DNA from: Stieleria neptunia
Lineage (GTDB): Bacteria; Planctomycetota; Planctomycetia; Pirellulales; Pirellulaceae
Length of the DNA: 64,000 nucleotides
Assembly (NCBI RefSeq): GCF_007754155.1
Contig: NZ_CP037423.1
Location: 4,712,001-4,776,000, forward strand
Reading direction: 5' to 3'
The notes beneath the pieces are model-generated. The model did no database searches and was not told where the DNA came from. It saw nothing but the letters and a program-made list of their open reading frames with translations. Of this stretch, positions 41,622 through 50,948 are shown piece by piece. Position numbers and translations under genes: made by a program. How positions within the stretch are numbered: position 1 is the stretch's first letter; the number at the start of each line of letters is the position of its first letter.

Positions 41622-42685
41622 CCCATCCACGCCCGGGCGACGTCGATCCATTGGCGTTTGGTTTCCAGGGTCGCGGTGAGCGGCAGTTGGGCGACGCCCA
41701 GTAAACGCCGCAAAATCTCCAATCCGGCAAAGCGTTGCCAGCGATCGTGCGAGATCGATCCGGAATCGTGGTAGTCGGCCAGGATCAGCTGCTTCGCTGT
41801 CTCGCAGTCGATGCCGCAGAACACCGCGTGTGCGAGCAAGACTGCCAAGTCGAACTCCGGCGGTCCGACGAAGCTGAACTCCGGGTCGATCACAAAAAAG
41901 GTCGGATCTTCCTGCCGCGTCGTCGACAGGCGTCGCATGAAGGAGCCCGGGTAGTAGTCGCCGTGCAAGAGTCGCGCGTTGGGATCGTTCCAGGATGCGG
42001 GGTCGATGTACAGTTCGCCCATTTGTTTGGCGATCACGAGCAAGTTGTCATCGGCAATGACTTTTTGGCGTTCGGTTTCCAACCCCGGCGTGATCTGTTC
42101 CAGGTCGATCGGAAGATCGGTTTGAAACGGGATCTCAAATAGATGCTGGTGATTGAGTGTTCGAAGTTCCAAGTTTTGAAATGAGGAGCGTTCATCGGTT
42201 TGCAATTCGATCGAATGCAAGTGGCCGAGCCAGCGAGCGGCGGATTCCAGCGGTAGCGAAGCTTGCCCGTAGGCGTCGGTCATGTCGACGGCGCCGGAAA
42301 GATCTTGTAGGCAGAGGGTGTAGTTGGCGGCGTCTTTGCCGACCAGCGCTGGCATCTGTGCGGCGACATTCGCGAACGGACGGACGCGTTCGTAGAAACG
42401 TGCTTCCGACCAGGAACGCTCGACGGGCGCGGGGATGGTGGGATACTTTTCGACCCAGGGACGCGATTGCTTCAGGATCAACGTTCGTGCGCGACGAGCT
42501 TGGTCTTGAAGCGTTGCGCGCAGCGTGCAATTCATGTTGCCTTCGCCGGCCGATTCGACACCGACTAGAATTTCGTCGTCTCGCATCCATCCGTTTCGCC
42601 CAAGCGATCTGGCGACCGACGCAGGGTCAATCCTGGAAATCGGATCATAGTGCATGGGAGCGGACTGGGCAGCGTCGTCATCCAC
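41618..42685 (-). CDS. APH-fold phosphotransferase, methylthioribose-kinase-like
   Basis: This 355-residue protein belongs to the aminoglycoside phosphotransferase/choline kinase fold. The catalytic loop LLHGDYYPGSF (Asp of HGD) and the metal-binding VIDPEFSFVGPPEFDLA are visible. The DPEF...GP..FD spacing resembles 5-methylthioribose kinase more than drug-resistance enzymes. It starts 6 nt after the ADP-ribosylglycohydrolase gene, so the two form an operon. A small ribosylated compound released by the hydrolase is a possible substrate, but this is inference. The final codons overlap the RND pump gene on the other strand. Confidence 0.8.
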   Translation of the reverse strand: MDDDAAQSAPMHYDPISRIDPASVARSLGRNGWMRDDEILVGVESAGEGNMNCTLRATLQDQARRARTLILKQSRPWVEKYPTIPAPVERSWSEARFYERVRPFANVAAQMPALVGKDAANYTLCLQDLSGAVDMTDAYGQASLPLESAARWLGHLHSIELQTDERSSFQNLELRTLNHQHLFEIPFQTDLPIDLEQITPGLETERQKVIADDNLLVIAKQMGELYIDPASWNDPNARLLHGDYYPGSFMRRLSTTRQEDPTFFVIDPEFSFVGPPEFDLAVLLAHAVFCGIDCETAKQLILADYHDSGSISHDRWQRFAGLEILRRLLGVAQLPLTATLETKRQWIDVARAWMG

Positions 42686-42691
42686 CTGGGG

Positions 42692-44038
42692 TTACCTACT
42701 GAATCGCAATTGTCGGGTGTGAACGCGGTCGGCCGCTTGTAGAAGGGTCTGGCACCAATCATCGACCGACTCGCCGAAGTCGACTTCTAAGCGTTCTTCG
42801 ACTTGGCGGACCATGGATTCGGGAAACGCTTCGTGTCCATGAATCGCACCAATCCACGCGCCCAGCAGCTGTGCGTAGGAATCGGTGTCGTGACCAAAGT
42901 CGAGACACAGGTTCATCGCCGCCATCGGGGCGTCGCGACAGAGGTGCATGATTGCCAGCGGCACCACGAACGTGAAATGGGCATCCCACCAATAATGGGG
43001 CTTTCCATCTTGCTCCAATTTTTCAAACAGTTGACGCGGATCCCGATCGGCCGACTCGGCCCATTGCCGCCCTCGGCGGAGCCACTGGGCAAACGGCCTT
43101 TCGGTGAACGGGATGTCGGCGTAGTGGTAGGGATCCGTCTGGATCATCGTCTGGATCAGCGTTTGTATTCGCGTGTTCGGATCCGAGTCGTTGTGGCGAT
43201 CCGAAAGCACTTCCGCGATTCCCGAGTTGATTGCGGCACAGAAGTCGACCGCATGGTCGGAATCCAAAAAGTCGATGGCGTAGGTCGCTTCGTATGCCGC
43301 GACAGGTTTTCCGGGAAAGACGGCGGCCAGGGGAAGCAACGCCATCTGGCCGGAGCAATTGGCCACGCCTGCCCAAAGTCGCTCGGGAGGGTACGCCGGA
43401 TCGGAAGCAAGGTTGGCCGGCGCATGCTGTGACCTGGCCGTCCACCAACGGGCGGCGTCACGGTAGGGTTTGAATCCGTCATGATCCAGCGCTGCCGTCG
43501 ATTCGGCGGTTTCATCCTTGTGTCGCAGCGGACGCAAATACTCGGCTGCCAAACGCGAGCGGTCGAGCGTGACGGGGCCTCTCTGGGCGTGGTCCAGCGT
43601 TCGCTTGATTGCACGCAACAGAATGATCTTGTGACGCGAATCGTCCGTGATGGTGCCTGCCGGTGCACGTTTTCGCCACGGTCCAAAGGGCGCCGTTTCC
43701 GGGCGTAGCGTTTCGTAGCCACGCAGCCGAAGCGATCGGGCAAGTGTTTTACAGTGCGTCGCTGTCAGTTTGGTTCCGGCTTTCCAATGACGGACGTGCG
43801 GCATGTCGTCGGGCAAACGATCGGGATCGGAAAACTCGATCGGTCCGCCAAGTGCGTCTCCCAAAAGCGACCCGATCAGAAAACCACGCAAGCGGTCGAG
43901 CGAAATGCCAAGCCGATGGGCGAGGTCTTCGGTTGTGTCGGCATTCTTGGAATGGCCTGCCGCCGTCTGGGCGATCCCCCTGACGGCCGAGGCGGCCAAG
44001 CTGATTGCGATTGACGAGAGGATTCTGCGACGTTTCAT
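42692..44038 (-). CDS. ADP-ribosylglycohydrolase family protein, probably exported
   Basis: The start at 44038 is chosen because AGGAAAG lies just upstream and the product (448 residues) then opens with MKRRRILSSIAISLAASAV, a signal-like leader; the longer frame to 44161 overlaps the next gene. The body has the DraG/ARH helical fold motifs: LIGSLLGDALGGPIEF, the metal site TITDDSR and the second site DFGHDTDSYAQLLGAWIGA. These enzymes hydrolyse ADP-ribose or related ribosyl bonds with paired Mg ions. An exported member would be unusual. The phosphotransferase gene follows after 6 nt. Confidence 0.85.
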   Translation of the reverse strand: MKRRRILSSIAISLAASAVRGIAQTAAGHSKNADTTEDLAHRLGISLDRLRGFLIGSLLGDALGGPIEFSDPDRLPDDMPHVRHWKAGTKLTATHCKTLARSLRLRGYETLRPETAPFGPWRKRAPAGTITDDSRHKIILLRAIKRTLDHAQRGPVTLDRSRLAAEYLRPLRHKDETAESTAALDHDGFKPYRDAARWWTARSQHAPANLASDPAYPPERLWAGVANCSGQMALLPLAAVFPGKPVAAYEATYAIDFLDSDHAVDFCAAINSGIAEVLSDRHNDSDPNTRIQTLIQTMIQTDPYHYADIPFTERPFAQWLRRGRQWAESADRDPRQLFEKLEQDGKPHYWWDAHFTFVVPLAIMHLCRDAPMAAMNLCLDFGHDTDSYAQLLGAWIGAIHGHEAFPESMVRQVEERLEVDFGESVDDWCQTLLQAADRVHTRQLRFSR

Positions 44039-44135
44039 CTTTCCTGCTCGATCGGATATCCCACCGATTGGCCGCGTTCGTTCGGACCATCCGACGATGG
44101 CTGAATCATCTGCACCTGGTGCGGCTGTGCTCGGT

Positions 44136-44804
44136 TCAGCGTCGGCGTCGGCAACTCGCAATGCTGCCGATTAGAGCCAGCATCGCGAAGGAATTGGGTT
44201 CAGGGATCGCAACGGGGGGGGAGATAAAGCTTGTTTGGCTGTCAAAATAGTAAGGGCGATCTGAGGTCGGGTTTTGGAGCGAAATGCTGTTGATGCTGTT
44301 CGCCCCCGTATCGTCGACCAAGCCGAGAAAGTAGCCATTTGCGGGGCCTGGCAAATCGATCACGGTACTTGTTGCTTCGAGCGACTGACTGCCGCCTGCC
44401 GACGTGAGCGAGAACGCGGTCGACAAGGAGCCTTGGTAGACAACGAAGATGCCTGCGGCTGAACGACCAGTGTCGAAGCTCATGGTGATCACTTCATTCT
44501 CGAACTCAGGGAAAGCAAGGATTCCGTTGCCGATGAAATTATCCGGACTGATGGTGCCATCGCTGATACCGTCGGTCACATAAACACGCATGGATCCGCC
44601 GCTCGAAAACGTGACGTCGTCAATCCTGTTGATCGTATTGCCGCCGGGGAGTGAGTCAAAATCGATGACACTTTCGCTGCCGAACGCGGCAGATTGGAAC
44701 GACGCGTAGTCCGTGTACCCGACGATGGCTGCGGAGGCGCTGGGATGCTCCAGCACGATGGAACTGAGAAGCAATAACGTCCAGAGCTGGGTTGCGGTCT
44801 TCAT
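44136..44804 (-). CDS. PEP-CTERM sorting domain protein
   Basis: From the ATG at 44804 (222 residues; 44816 and 44864 are alternatives) it begins with a signal peptide (TATQLWTLLLLSSIVLEH, cleavage near ASA). The mature part is beta-rich (VIDFDSLPGGNTINRIDDV, ITMSFDTGRSAAGIFVVYQG). It ends with the classic PEP-CTERM signal: IPEPNSFAMLALIGSIASC followed by four Arg. This predicts processing by an exosortase and display or release at the cell surface. No exosortase gene is in the window. The stop lies 97 nt before the start of the ADP-ribosylglycohydrolase gene. Confidence 0.85.
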   Translation of the reverse strand: MKTATQLWTLLLLSSIVLEHPSASAAIVGYTDYASFQSAAFGSESVIDFDSLPGGNTINRIDDVTFSSGGSMRVYVTDGISDGTISPDNFIGNGILAFPEFENEVITMSFDTGRSAAGIFVVYQGSLSTAFSLTSAGGSQSLEATSTVIDLPGPANGYFLGLVDDTGANSINSISLQNPTSDRPYYFDSQTSFISPPVAIPEPNSFAMLALIGSIASCRRRR

Positions 44805-44971
44805 AGCGCCAGACATCTCAGGGGGGGGACAACATGGTGAATGATTCTGTGCCGCGGCGGGCAAGCGGGCTTTGAGCGAGCTGTTAAACTAACCGAAAGT
44901 TGAGGTGCGATCGGAGCCTTGGCGCCACAGCGGGCTCGATTTGGCTGTTTTTCTGAGAAAACCATGTTTTG

Positions 44972-46459
44972 ATGTCCCGCTTGAAACGCATTCGGTTCTC
45001 GATTCGAACACTCCTGCTGCTGGCAGTCGTCACGGCGGTGGGCATCGTTCTTTATCAGCGTCATGCGCGGATTTACGGCACCGTCAAGCGATTTGAGTCG
45101 CTTGGCGGGACGGTCAGGTACCGTGCGTCTTTCCTGGATGGGTTTCATGCTTGGACGGGACACTTCTGGGCCACGCCGATTGAGGTCCAGCTGTCGCACA
45201 GTCGGATTCGCCGTGGCGGTCTGGTGGGAATCGAGCATCTTGAATCGTTGGAGAGACTGTATCTCAATCGTACCGGGATCGCTGTCGATGACGTTGCCGA
45301 ATTGGCCAAGTGCAAGCGACTGAAACGATTGTCGTTGTGGGGCAACCACAACATCACCAGCGGCGCGATCGATCATCTGACCACGTGCCCGATGCTGGAG
45401 GCGTTGGATGTTCACGACACTCGGATCGCTCCGTCAACACTCGGTCGCTTGGGTGATTTACCGCATCTGAGCCGGTTGGTGTTTTCTACGGAATTCTACC
45501 ATGAAGAAAGTCGTCGGATGAGTGGGAGCGTGATGCGTCAACTCGCACCGATTGATCAGTTGCAACCGGTCGGTTCGTGTTTCTTGTGGGACTTTGACGC
45601 CGACGAGATACAGATGTTCTGCCAGACGGACACGTCACGGATGGATAAGTTGCTATTGCGCCAGTGTGAACTCACCGCTCAGGCGTGCAGGGCGATCAGC
45701 TTGCTGCGGGCGAGGGAATTGGATTTGCAATTGTGCGATCTCGATGACCGTCGATTGCAACGGATCGATCCAACGCGTTTTGGCCGGATCGATATCGCCA
45801 ACCGAAAGGGAACTGAAAGACCCGACATCACGCTTGACGGAATCACTGCCTGGTTGCCGACGGGATTGCGAACCGTCGGCCTGTACGACGGGTACGTTGA
45901 GTTTATTGACGAGCCTAGCACGCGTTGGAAGTATCGTTTGACGATTCCATCTCAACCACTCAGACAAGGATTGCTTCATCAATGGATCGACATGGGTCTG
46001 AATACATTGGATCTGAACGTCGAAGACAACCTCGCCCATGATCTTGAGATTGTCGCAGCGATCAACCCGCCCATCGACCTGCAGATACGTAACCACCTGT
46101 TCGTTTGGCCCTTCCTGTCGCGGATGGATCAATTGCAGGGACTGACGTTGTACAACGATGTGCCAACTCCGATTCGATTTGTCGATGGACTCTCACTGCG
46201 ATCACTTTCGCTGTACGGCAGGTTCTATCCAAACAAGGGAACGTTTCAGCAGATCGCCAAGTTACAGCAATTGTCGTGGCTGCAGATACGCAACCGCAAC
46301 CTGGTGACTTTAGAAGACGTTCAGCCGCTTGGTGATTTGCAACATTTGACGACCGTCCGGATCAGCAAGCTGACGCCGGAGGCCGAGGCGTATCTGGATC
46401 GGGTTTGTGCGGAGAATGAAACAGGCGTTTCGGACTCGGTGCCTTCACGATCGGATTGA
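44972..46459 (+). CDS. Membrane-anchored leucine-rich-repeat-like protein
   Basis: The protein of 495 residues starts with the planctomycete leader MSRLKRIRFSIRTLLLLAVV, one predicted membrane anchor. A TTG one codon earlier is an alternative start. The body contains irregular leucine-rich repeats (LESLERLYLNRTGI, CKRLKRLSLWGNHN, CPMLEALDVHDTRI, LQQLSWLQIRNRN), typical of protein-interaction surfaces. No enzymatic motif is visible. It stands alone, divergent from the PEP-CTERM gene. A specific role cannot be assigned. Confidence 0.7.
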   Translation: MSRLKRIRFSIRTLLLLAVVTAVGIVLYQRHARIYGTVKRFESLGGTVRYRASFLDGFHAWTGHFWATPIEVQLSHSRIRRGGLVGIEHLESLERLYLNRTGIAVDDVAELAKCKRLKRLSLWGNHNITSGAIDHLTTCPMLEALDVHDTRIAPSTLGRLGDLPHLSRLVFSTEFYHEESRRMSGSVMRQLAPIDQLQPVGSCFLWDFDADEIQMFCQTDTSRMDKLLLRQCELTAQACRAISLLRARELDLQLCDLDDRRLQRIDPTRFGRIDIANRKGTERPDITLDGITAWLPTGLRTVGLYDGYVEFIDEPSTRWKYRLTIPSQPLRQGLLHQWIDMGLNTLDLNVEDNLAHDLEIVAAINPPIDLQIRNHLFVWPFLSRMDQLQGLTLYNDVPTPIRFVDGLSLRSLSLYGRFYPNKGTFQQIAKLQQLSWLQIRNRNLVTLEDVQPLGDLQHLTTVRISKLTPEAEAYLDRVCAENETGVSDSVPSRSD

Positions 46460-46531
46460 GTTGCAATGCCTGCTCGGTGATGAAGCGAGCGGATTGTGAA
46501 TCGGCGTTGCAGGCAACGCTGTGGAGCATTC

Positions 46532-46608
46532 TTTTAGCGGTAGGGCGCGAGCCCTCCGGTGTTGTGGCAGAGAGGAAGAACCGGAGGGCTCGCGCCCTGC
46601 CGCTAAAA
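46532..46608. repeat. Large inverted repeat, REP/MITE-like
   Basis: The left arm 46532-46560 (starting TTTTAGCGGTAGGGCGCGAG) pairs with the right arm 46580-46608 (ending CTGCCGCTAAAA). The arms are 29 bp with a single G-T type mismatch and a 19-nt loop. The outer TTTT and AAAA make it a bidirectional terminator candidate between convergent genes. Confidence 0.8.
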
Positions 46609-46656
46609 CCTCAACAAACGCAGGGGGAAAATGCTTCACAGCGTTACGTTGCAGGG

Positions 46657-46676
46657 CCCGCGCGACGTCGCGCGGG
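46657..46676. repeat. Perfect 20-bp palindrome
   Basis: CCCGCGCGACGTCGCGCGGG is exactly self-complementary with no loop. It lies between convergent genes, so a transcriptional operator is unlikely; it may be part of a dispersed element. Confidence 0.6.
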
Positions 46677-46785
46677 GCGCCGATGGTCGCGGTCCCCCTA
46701 CACGTTTGCTGCCTCGCATCCTGGAGCGGTTCCAAATCGCCAGCCCGAACGAACGGATTCCGATCCTCTATTCCAAGCCAACCGA

Positions 46786-49227
46786 TCACTCATCGATCGA
46801 CCGGTTAGCGATCATCGTAGTTGCTTCCGCGAGAATCGTTCGATAGCGCTCCGCGGCGCGGTCGTAGGCGGCTTTGGCTTCGGCGCGTTCAGATTCGCGG
46901 ATTTGACCTCGCTTGGAGTTCCAACACGTCTGGACCGCATCGATGCACCATTGGGCACTCTTCTTACTGGCCCGGATCGGTTCGTCGTCGACGTGGACGA
47001 AGACCGGATTGGTGTGGACCGACGGCAGGATGCGGACTGCGATCCAAGACGACGCGTCGATCTGGACGGGGATTGAATGAGAGGTCAGCGATCCGTCGGC
47101 GACGATTTCGCGTGTTGCGGCGACACGACCGTTGACGATGACTTCCACCGGAACGCGGCGTGAATCACCGAGTCGACAGCGCTCGATGTGCCAGTAGGGT
47201 TTTTCATCCAGACGCAGTTTTCGAATCCGCTCGGTTTCGTCGGTCGGCGTCTCTTTCAACAACGCCGCGACGTCGAAGGTGACGTTGACGGTTTGGGGTT
47301 GGGCCAAATCCAAGCGGCTCGCCGGGGCGGATGCCGATCGTTTTTGTCCTACGCGCAGCCCGTCGACGGCGTAGTCGATGATGTGACTCAGTCCGTCCCC
47401 GCAATAGCTGCGGCCGTCTTTCAGTCCCGCGATCCAATTTTCGTAGTTGAGAGGTTGATCGTCGTCGAGTTGCACATAGATCCGGCCCAAGCCGACGCGG
47501 TCGCCATAGATACAGGGGAAATCGGTTTCGCCGCTGATCCGGGCGGTCATGCCGCAGTTGAGTGTGTGGTACCAGATGTTCAATTCCCAGATCGCCGGCG
47601 TGTCGACGGCGGAGATGAAATCACAAACACCGTCGGTCACGGTGACGATGTATTCGTTGGCTCCGATTCCATCGAATGGAGGCATCTCGTAATCGGGCAG
47701 CGTATCGGCGGCTCGGCCGCGCCAATCCCCCGCGGCTCCGCCCCAGGGCCGACCGACAAACTTGCGTGATCCGTCGGGCATCTTGTCCGGCAGCGCCAAT
47801 CCCCATCCGCTGTGGCTGTAACCGACGACACCGCCTTGCTGCTTGCCCCATTTCAGCACCGGCAAGGTCCAACTGGGCCAGTCCTCGAGAACCTGTGTGC
47901 CCGGATAGTCGTCTTCGGATAAATTCAGCAGGCACAGATGACCGGCGTGGGAACTGGGGAATCCGCTGACTTCGACGTCGTAACGCATCAGATGGTCCTC
48001 GGTTGAAAGCGCCGACGTTTGGCCGTTGAAGAATTCCTTTTGGGTGTACCAGCAGGGGCCCCAACTGAGCACGCAGCCGACGTTGACGTCTTCGCCCAGC
48101 AGGTGTCGCATCATGTCTTCGGGGCCGACGCCTTCGGTGGGGCTGTCATAGTGGGCACAGCCGGCGGCGTGGACATGGTGGTCGCCGGAGTACCAGTGAC
48201 GTTTGGCCAGATGGATCCAACGTTTCAGTTGAAACGATTCACGGTGCTGGGCGGTTTCAGGGATTTGAAGACGTCGCCGGATCGGTACGTACTCCGGCCC
48301 ACGCGTGACCGAAACGTTGTAGTCACCTGGCGGCAACAAGACCGATTCGCCATCGGCACGGTAGACCTGATGGTGAAAGAAGAAATCGGGCGCCAGCCGC
48401 TTGGCGGGGTTGGGGTACACGCGTCCGCGGTCGTCGGTGATCAACAGCGAGGCCGTTGTCGGCTTGCCATCGACATCGCTAATCCCCAGTTGCACGTCCA
48501 CGGCTTTTTGGCAATCGAACAGGATCGGAACGCTGTTTCGAAACCCGATGTCCTGTGTTCCCTGGCCGACATTGAAGGCGATGTTGGCTTCGCGTTTGCC
48601 GGCATCGCGGCTGCCGAGCATCACGATTCGGTATTCAAGGTTCAGGCCGCTGAGTTGTTTTTTCATCGGAGCACGGTTGAGCATGGACAGATCCAGCCAA
48701 CGGTCTTCGGTTTCACTCGGATCGACCAAGTCTTCGTCGGTTCGAGGCTGTTGTCTCGCGCCGCGTCCCTTTTGGTAAACCGGTGCGGCGTTGGGGCTGT
48801 CGGCGACCAATTCCGCCGTGATGCCGGCTTCGTTGTGGACTTTGACCAAGAAGGCTCGCCAGCCTTGTTGCATCAGCTGTTTTTTGACAGGGCCTTCGGC
48901 GACCTTGACTCGGCTTTCGGCATTGATGTGCACCGACGCCAAACACAGTGGGTCCAACGTCGATTGAATGGCGCGGGACACGTCGGCCGGTGTGTCGAGT
49001 TCTCGGGCCAACAGAATCGCGGCCCGTGTCGCCTCGTTGAGCGGCGATCCGGCAAACTCCATCGCTTCGGCCAACCGTGCTGTCGCGGCCAGCAGGGGTT
49101 GTTTGGGAACATGATGAACGATCGCCAAGTCGTCTTGTCCGCTGGCCAGACGACCCGGGTGCAGCAAACAAATTGCGATGCCGATCGCCAGAAGGTTGGA
49201 GCTGGAGACGTAGCGTGCCATGTTCAT
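46786..49227 (-). CDS. CehA/McbA family metallohydrolase, secreted
   Basis: This 813-residue protein opens with a signal peptide (SSNLLAIGIAICLLHPG, cleavage near ASG). The N-terminal 300 residues are beta-rich, and a PHP-like metallohydrolase domain follows: HWYSGDHHVHAAGC supplies the His-x-His metal ligands, with VGCVLSWGPCWY and the glycine/histidine region VVGYSHSGWG further on. Named members (CehA, McbA) hydrolyse carbaryl, but most relatives have unknown substrates. The first ATG at 49227 has AAGGAA upstream and is preferred to the ATG two codons later. It is divergent from the MacA-like gene. Confidence 0.83.
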   Translation of the reverse strand: MNMARYVSSSNLLAIGIAICLLHPGRLASGQDDLAIVHHVPKQPLLAATARLAEAMEFAGSPLNEATRAAILLARELDTPADVSRAIQSTLDPLCLASVHINAESRVKVAEGPVKKQLMQQGWRAFLVKVHNEAGITAELVADSPNAAPVYQKGRGARQQPRTDEDLVDPSETEDRWLDLSMLNRAPMKKQLSGLNLEYRIVMLGSRDAGKREANIAFNVGQGTQDIGFRNSVPILFDCQKAVDVQLGISDVDGKPTTASLLITDDRGRVYPNPAKRLAPDFFFHHQVYRADGESVLLPPGDYNVSVTRGPEYVPIRRRLQIPETAQHRESFQLKRWIHLAKRHWYSGDHHVHAAGCAHYDSPTEGVGPEDMMRHLLGEDVNVGCVLSWGPCWYTQKEFFNGQTSALSTEDHLMRYDVEVSGFPSSHAGHLCLLNLSEDDYPGTQVLEDWPSWTLPVLKWGKQQGGVVGYSHSGWGLALPDKMPDGSRKFVGRPWGGAAGDWRGRAADTLPDYEMPPFDGIGANEYIVTVTDGVCDFISAVDTPAIWELNIWYHTLNCGMTARISGETDFPCIYGDRVGLGRIYVQLDDDQPLNYENWIAGLKDGRSYCGDGLSHIIDYAVDGLRVGQKRSASAPASRLDLAQPQTVNVTFDVAALLKETPTDETERIRKLRLDEKPYWHIERCRLGDSRRVPVEVIVNGRVAATREIVADGSLTSHSIPVQIDASSWIAVRILPSVHTNPVFVHVDDEPIRASKKSAQWCIDAVQTCWNSKRGQIRESERAEAKAAYDRAAERYRTILAEATTMIANRSIDE

Positions 49228-49459
49228 CGAACGTTCCTTAGGGCAGGGGATGGAAGGGAATGTGGGGTATCATTTTGTATCGTATCCATCTCTGGAGCGT
49301 GCACGAGGGGCATTTTCGAGAATCGTGGATTTCAAATTCGTTCTCAAAAAAATGCCTTCAGCGGGTAGACTAGAAGAGAGGATCATGGATTCAGCAATCA
49401 TGCCCGTGCCATTCGTCTTCTGTTTCCTGGAATCCGTACCTACTCCCCGCGACAGTCCA

Positions 49460-50932
49460 ATGGCTCATCCGATTTCATCTGTTTCGATCTGGGGGCGACG
49501 AACATTGATCGCTCTCGTGTTGCTAGGGGCAGTCGGCGCCGTCACCACGTTTGCGACCAGTGCACTGGATCGCGACGTCGAGTCGTCGATTCTGACGCAT
49601 CGCGTCTCACTCGGCAAACTGGCGGTCACGGTGACGGAAAACGGAACCGTCGAGAGCAGCAACAACGAAGAAATCAAGTGCATGGTCAAAGGGGGCAGCA
49701 CGGTCCTGTGGGTGATCGAGACTGGGACGATCGTCAAGCCCGGTGATGAGTTGGTGCGGTTGGACACGTCACAGATCGAAGACAACATTTTGGCCCAGGA
49801 GATCATTTACGAGAACGCGTTGGCCAACAAAATCACTGCCGAAAGCGACGTGGCGGTCGCGGAGAAGAGTATTACGGAATACCTGGAAGGGACCTTCATC
49901 GAAGAACGGAGCACGATCGAGAAAGAGATCTTTGATGCCGAGCAAGCGCTCAAGCAGGCCGAACTGAGCTACGAGTCCAGCATTCGGATGGCGGCCAAGG
50001 GGTTGATCAAGACGCTTCAATTGCAGGGCGAAAAGTTTGCCGTCGAATCGGCTCGCAAAGCGTTGGAATTGAAACAGACCCAGTTGATGGCGTTGGAGAA
50101 GTACAAGAAGCAGAAGGAGGTGCAGACGTTGGAGAGTAACCTGCGGGCGGCCAAGGCGCGACTGGCGTCCTTTGATGCGTCACTGCGACTCGAACAAGCC
50201 CGCTTGGAACGCGAACAAGAACAGTTGAAGAACTGCACCATCACCGCGGAGATCGGTGGGATGGTGATTTTTCCGTCGATGGCGGATTGGAAATCCACGC
50301 CGGATATCGAAGAAGGGGCCGTTGTGCGTGAGCAGCAGACGTTGTTGGTGATCCCCGATGTCAGTCAAATGCAGGTCAAGGTCGGGATCCATGAATCCAA
50401 AGTGGATCGATTGAAAGTCGGTATGCCGGCGCAAATCGAATTGCAGGACGTCCAGCTGGTCGGTGAAGTCAGCGAGATCGCCGAAGTGACCAAGCCGGCC
50501 GGTTGGTGGACGGGCAACCTGGTCAAATACGACACGATCATCCAATTGCAACAACGCGAGGGGCTGAAGCCGGGCATGAGCGCGATCGTCGACGTCGTGC
50601 TGGCCGAGCACGATGACGTACTGACCGTTCCCGTCGCGAGTATCTTGGAAAGCGACGGACAGTTTTTCTGCTGGGTGGAAGAACGCGGCAAGGTGACTCG
50701 GCGGCTGATCCAATTGGGCGACACCAACGACGAGTTCACCATCGTCACGGCAGGACTGGCCGAGGGCGAGAAAGTGGTGTTGGATCCGTTGGCCTACGTG
50801 GATGAAGCCCAACAACAGGCCTTGCGTCCGGCGAGTGCCGGGGAGAAAGACGCCGAGGAGTTGGCCGGCGTCGTGAAGGAGGATTCCCAATCGGACAACG
50901 CTTCGTCGTCCGAGCCCGTCCCTGGAACGTGA
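49460..50932 (+). CDS. Periplasmic adaptor of an efflux system (MacA/HlyD-like)
   Basis: From the ATG at 49460 the protein has 490 residues; a longer frame reaches 49220 but would overlap the divergent gene and adds no recognisable sequence. It has an N-terminal membrane anchor (RTLIALVLLGAVGAVTTFA), a lipoyl half (GKLAVTVTENGTVESSNNEE), a long alpha-helical hairpin (about 130-260), the second lipoyl half and a beta-barrel (IVDVVLAEHDDVLTVPVASI). The adaptor should link an inner-membrane transporter to an outer-membrane channel. A MacB-like permease gene follows after 16 nt. Confidence 0.87.
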   Translation: MAHPISSVSIWGRRTLIALVLLGAVGAVTTFATSALDRDVESSILTHRVSLGKLAVTVTENGTVESSNNEEIKCMVKGGSTVLWVIETGTIVKPGDELVRLDTSQIEDNILAQEIIYENALANKITAESDVAVAEKSITEYLEGTFIEERSTIEKEIFDAEQALKQAELSYESSIRMAAKGLIKTLQLQGEKFAVESARKALELKQTQLMALEKYKKQKEVQTLESNLRAAKARLASFDASLRLEQARLEREQEQLKNCTITAEIGGMVIFPSMADWKSTPDIEEGAVVREQQTLLVIPDVSQMQVKVGIHESKVDRLKVGMPAQIELQDVQLVGEVSEIAEVTKPAGWWTGNLVKYDTIIQLQQREGLKPGMSAIVDVVLAEHDDVLTVPVASILESDGQFFCWVEERGKVTRRLIQLGDTNDEFTIVTAGLAEGEKVVLDPLAYVDEAQQQALRPASAGEKDAEELAGVVKEDSQSDNASSSEPVPGT

Positions 50933-50948
50933 GCGAGGCCAAAACGAG

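Larger units (their letters stand above)
46460..46785. other. Convergent intergenic region with two palindromes
   Basis: This lies between the ends of two convergent genes. It contains a large hairpin (46532-46608) and a perfect 20-bp palindrome (46657-46676), and no gene. The hairpin could end both transcripts. Confidence 0.55.

Noticed and set aside
48019..49368. 449-residue plus-strand frame
   Set aside because: It is antisense to the metallohydrolase; that strand carries the signal peptide and metal motif.
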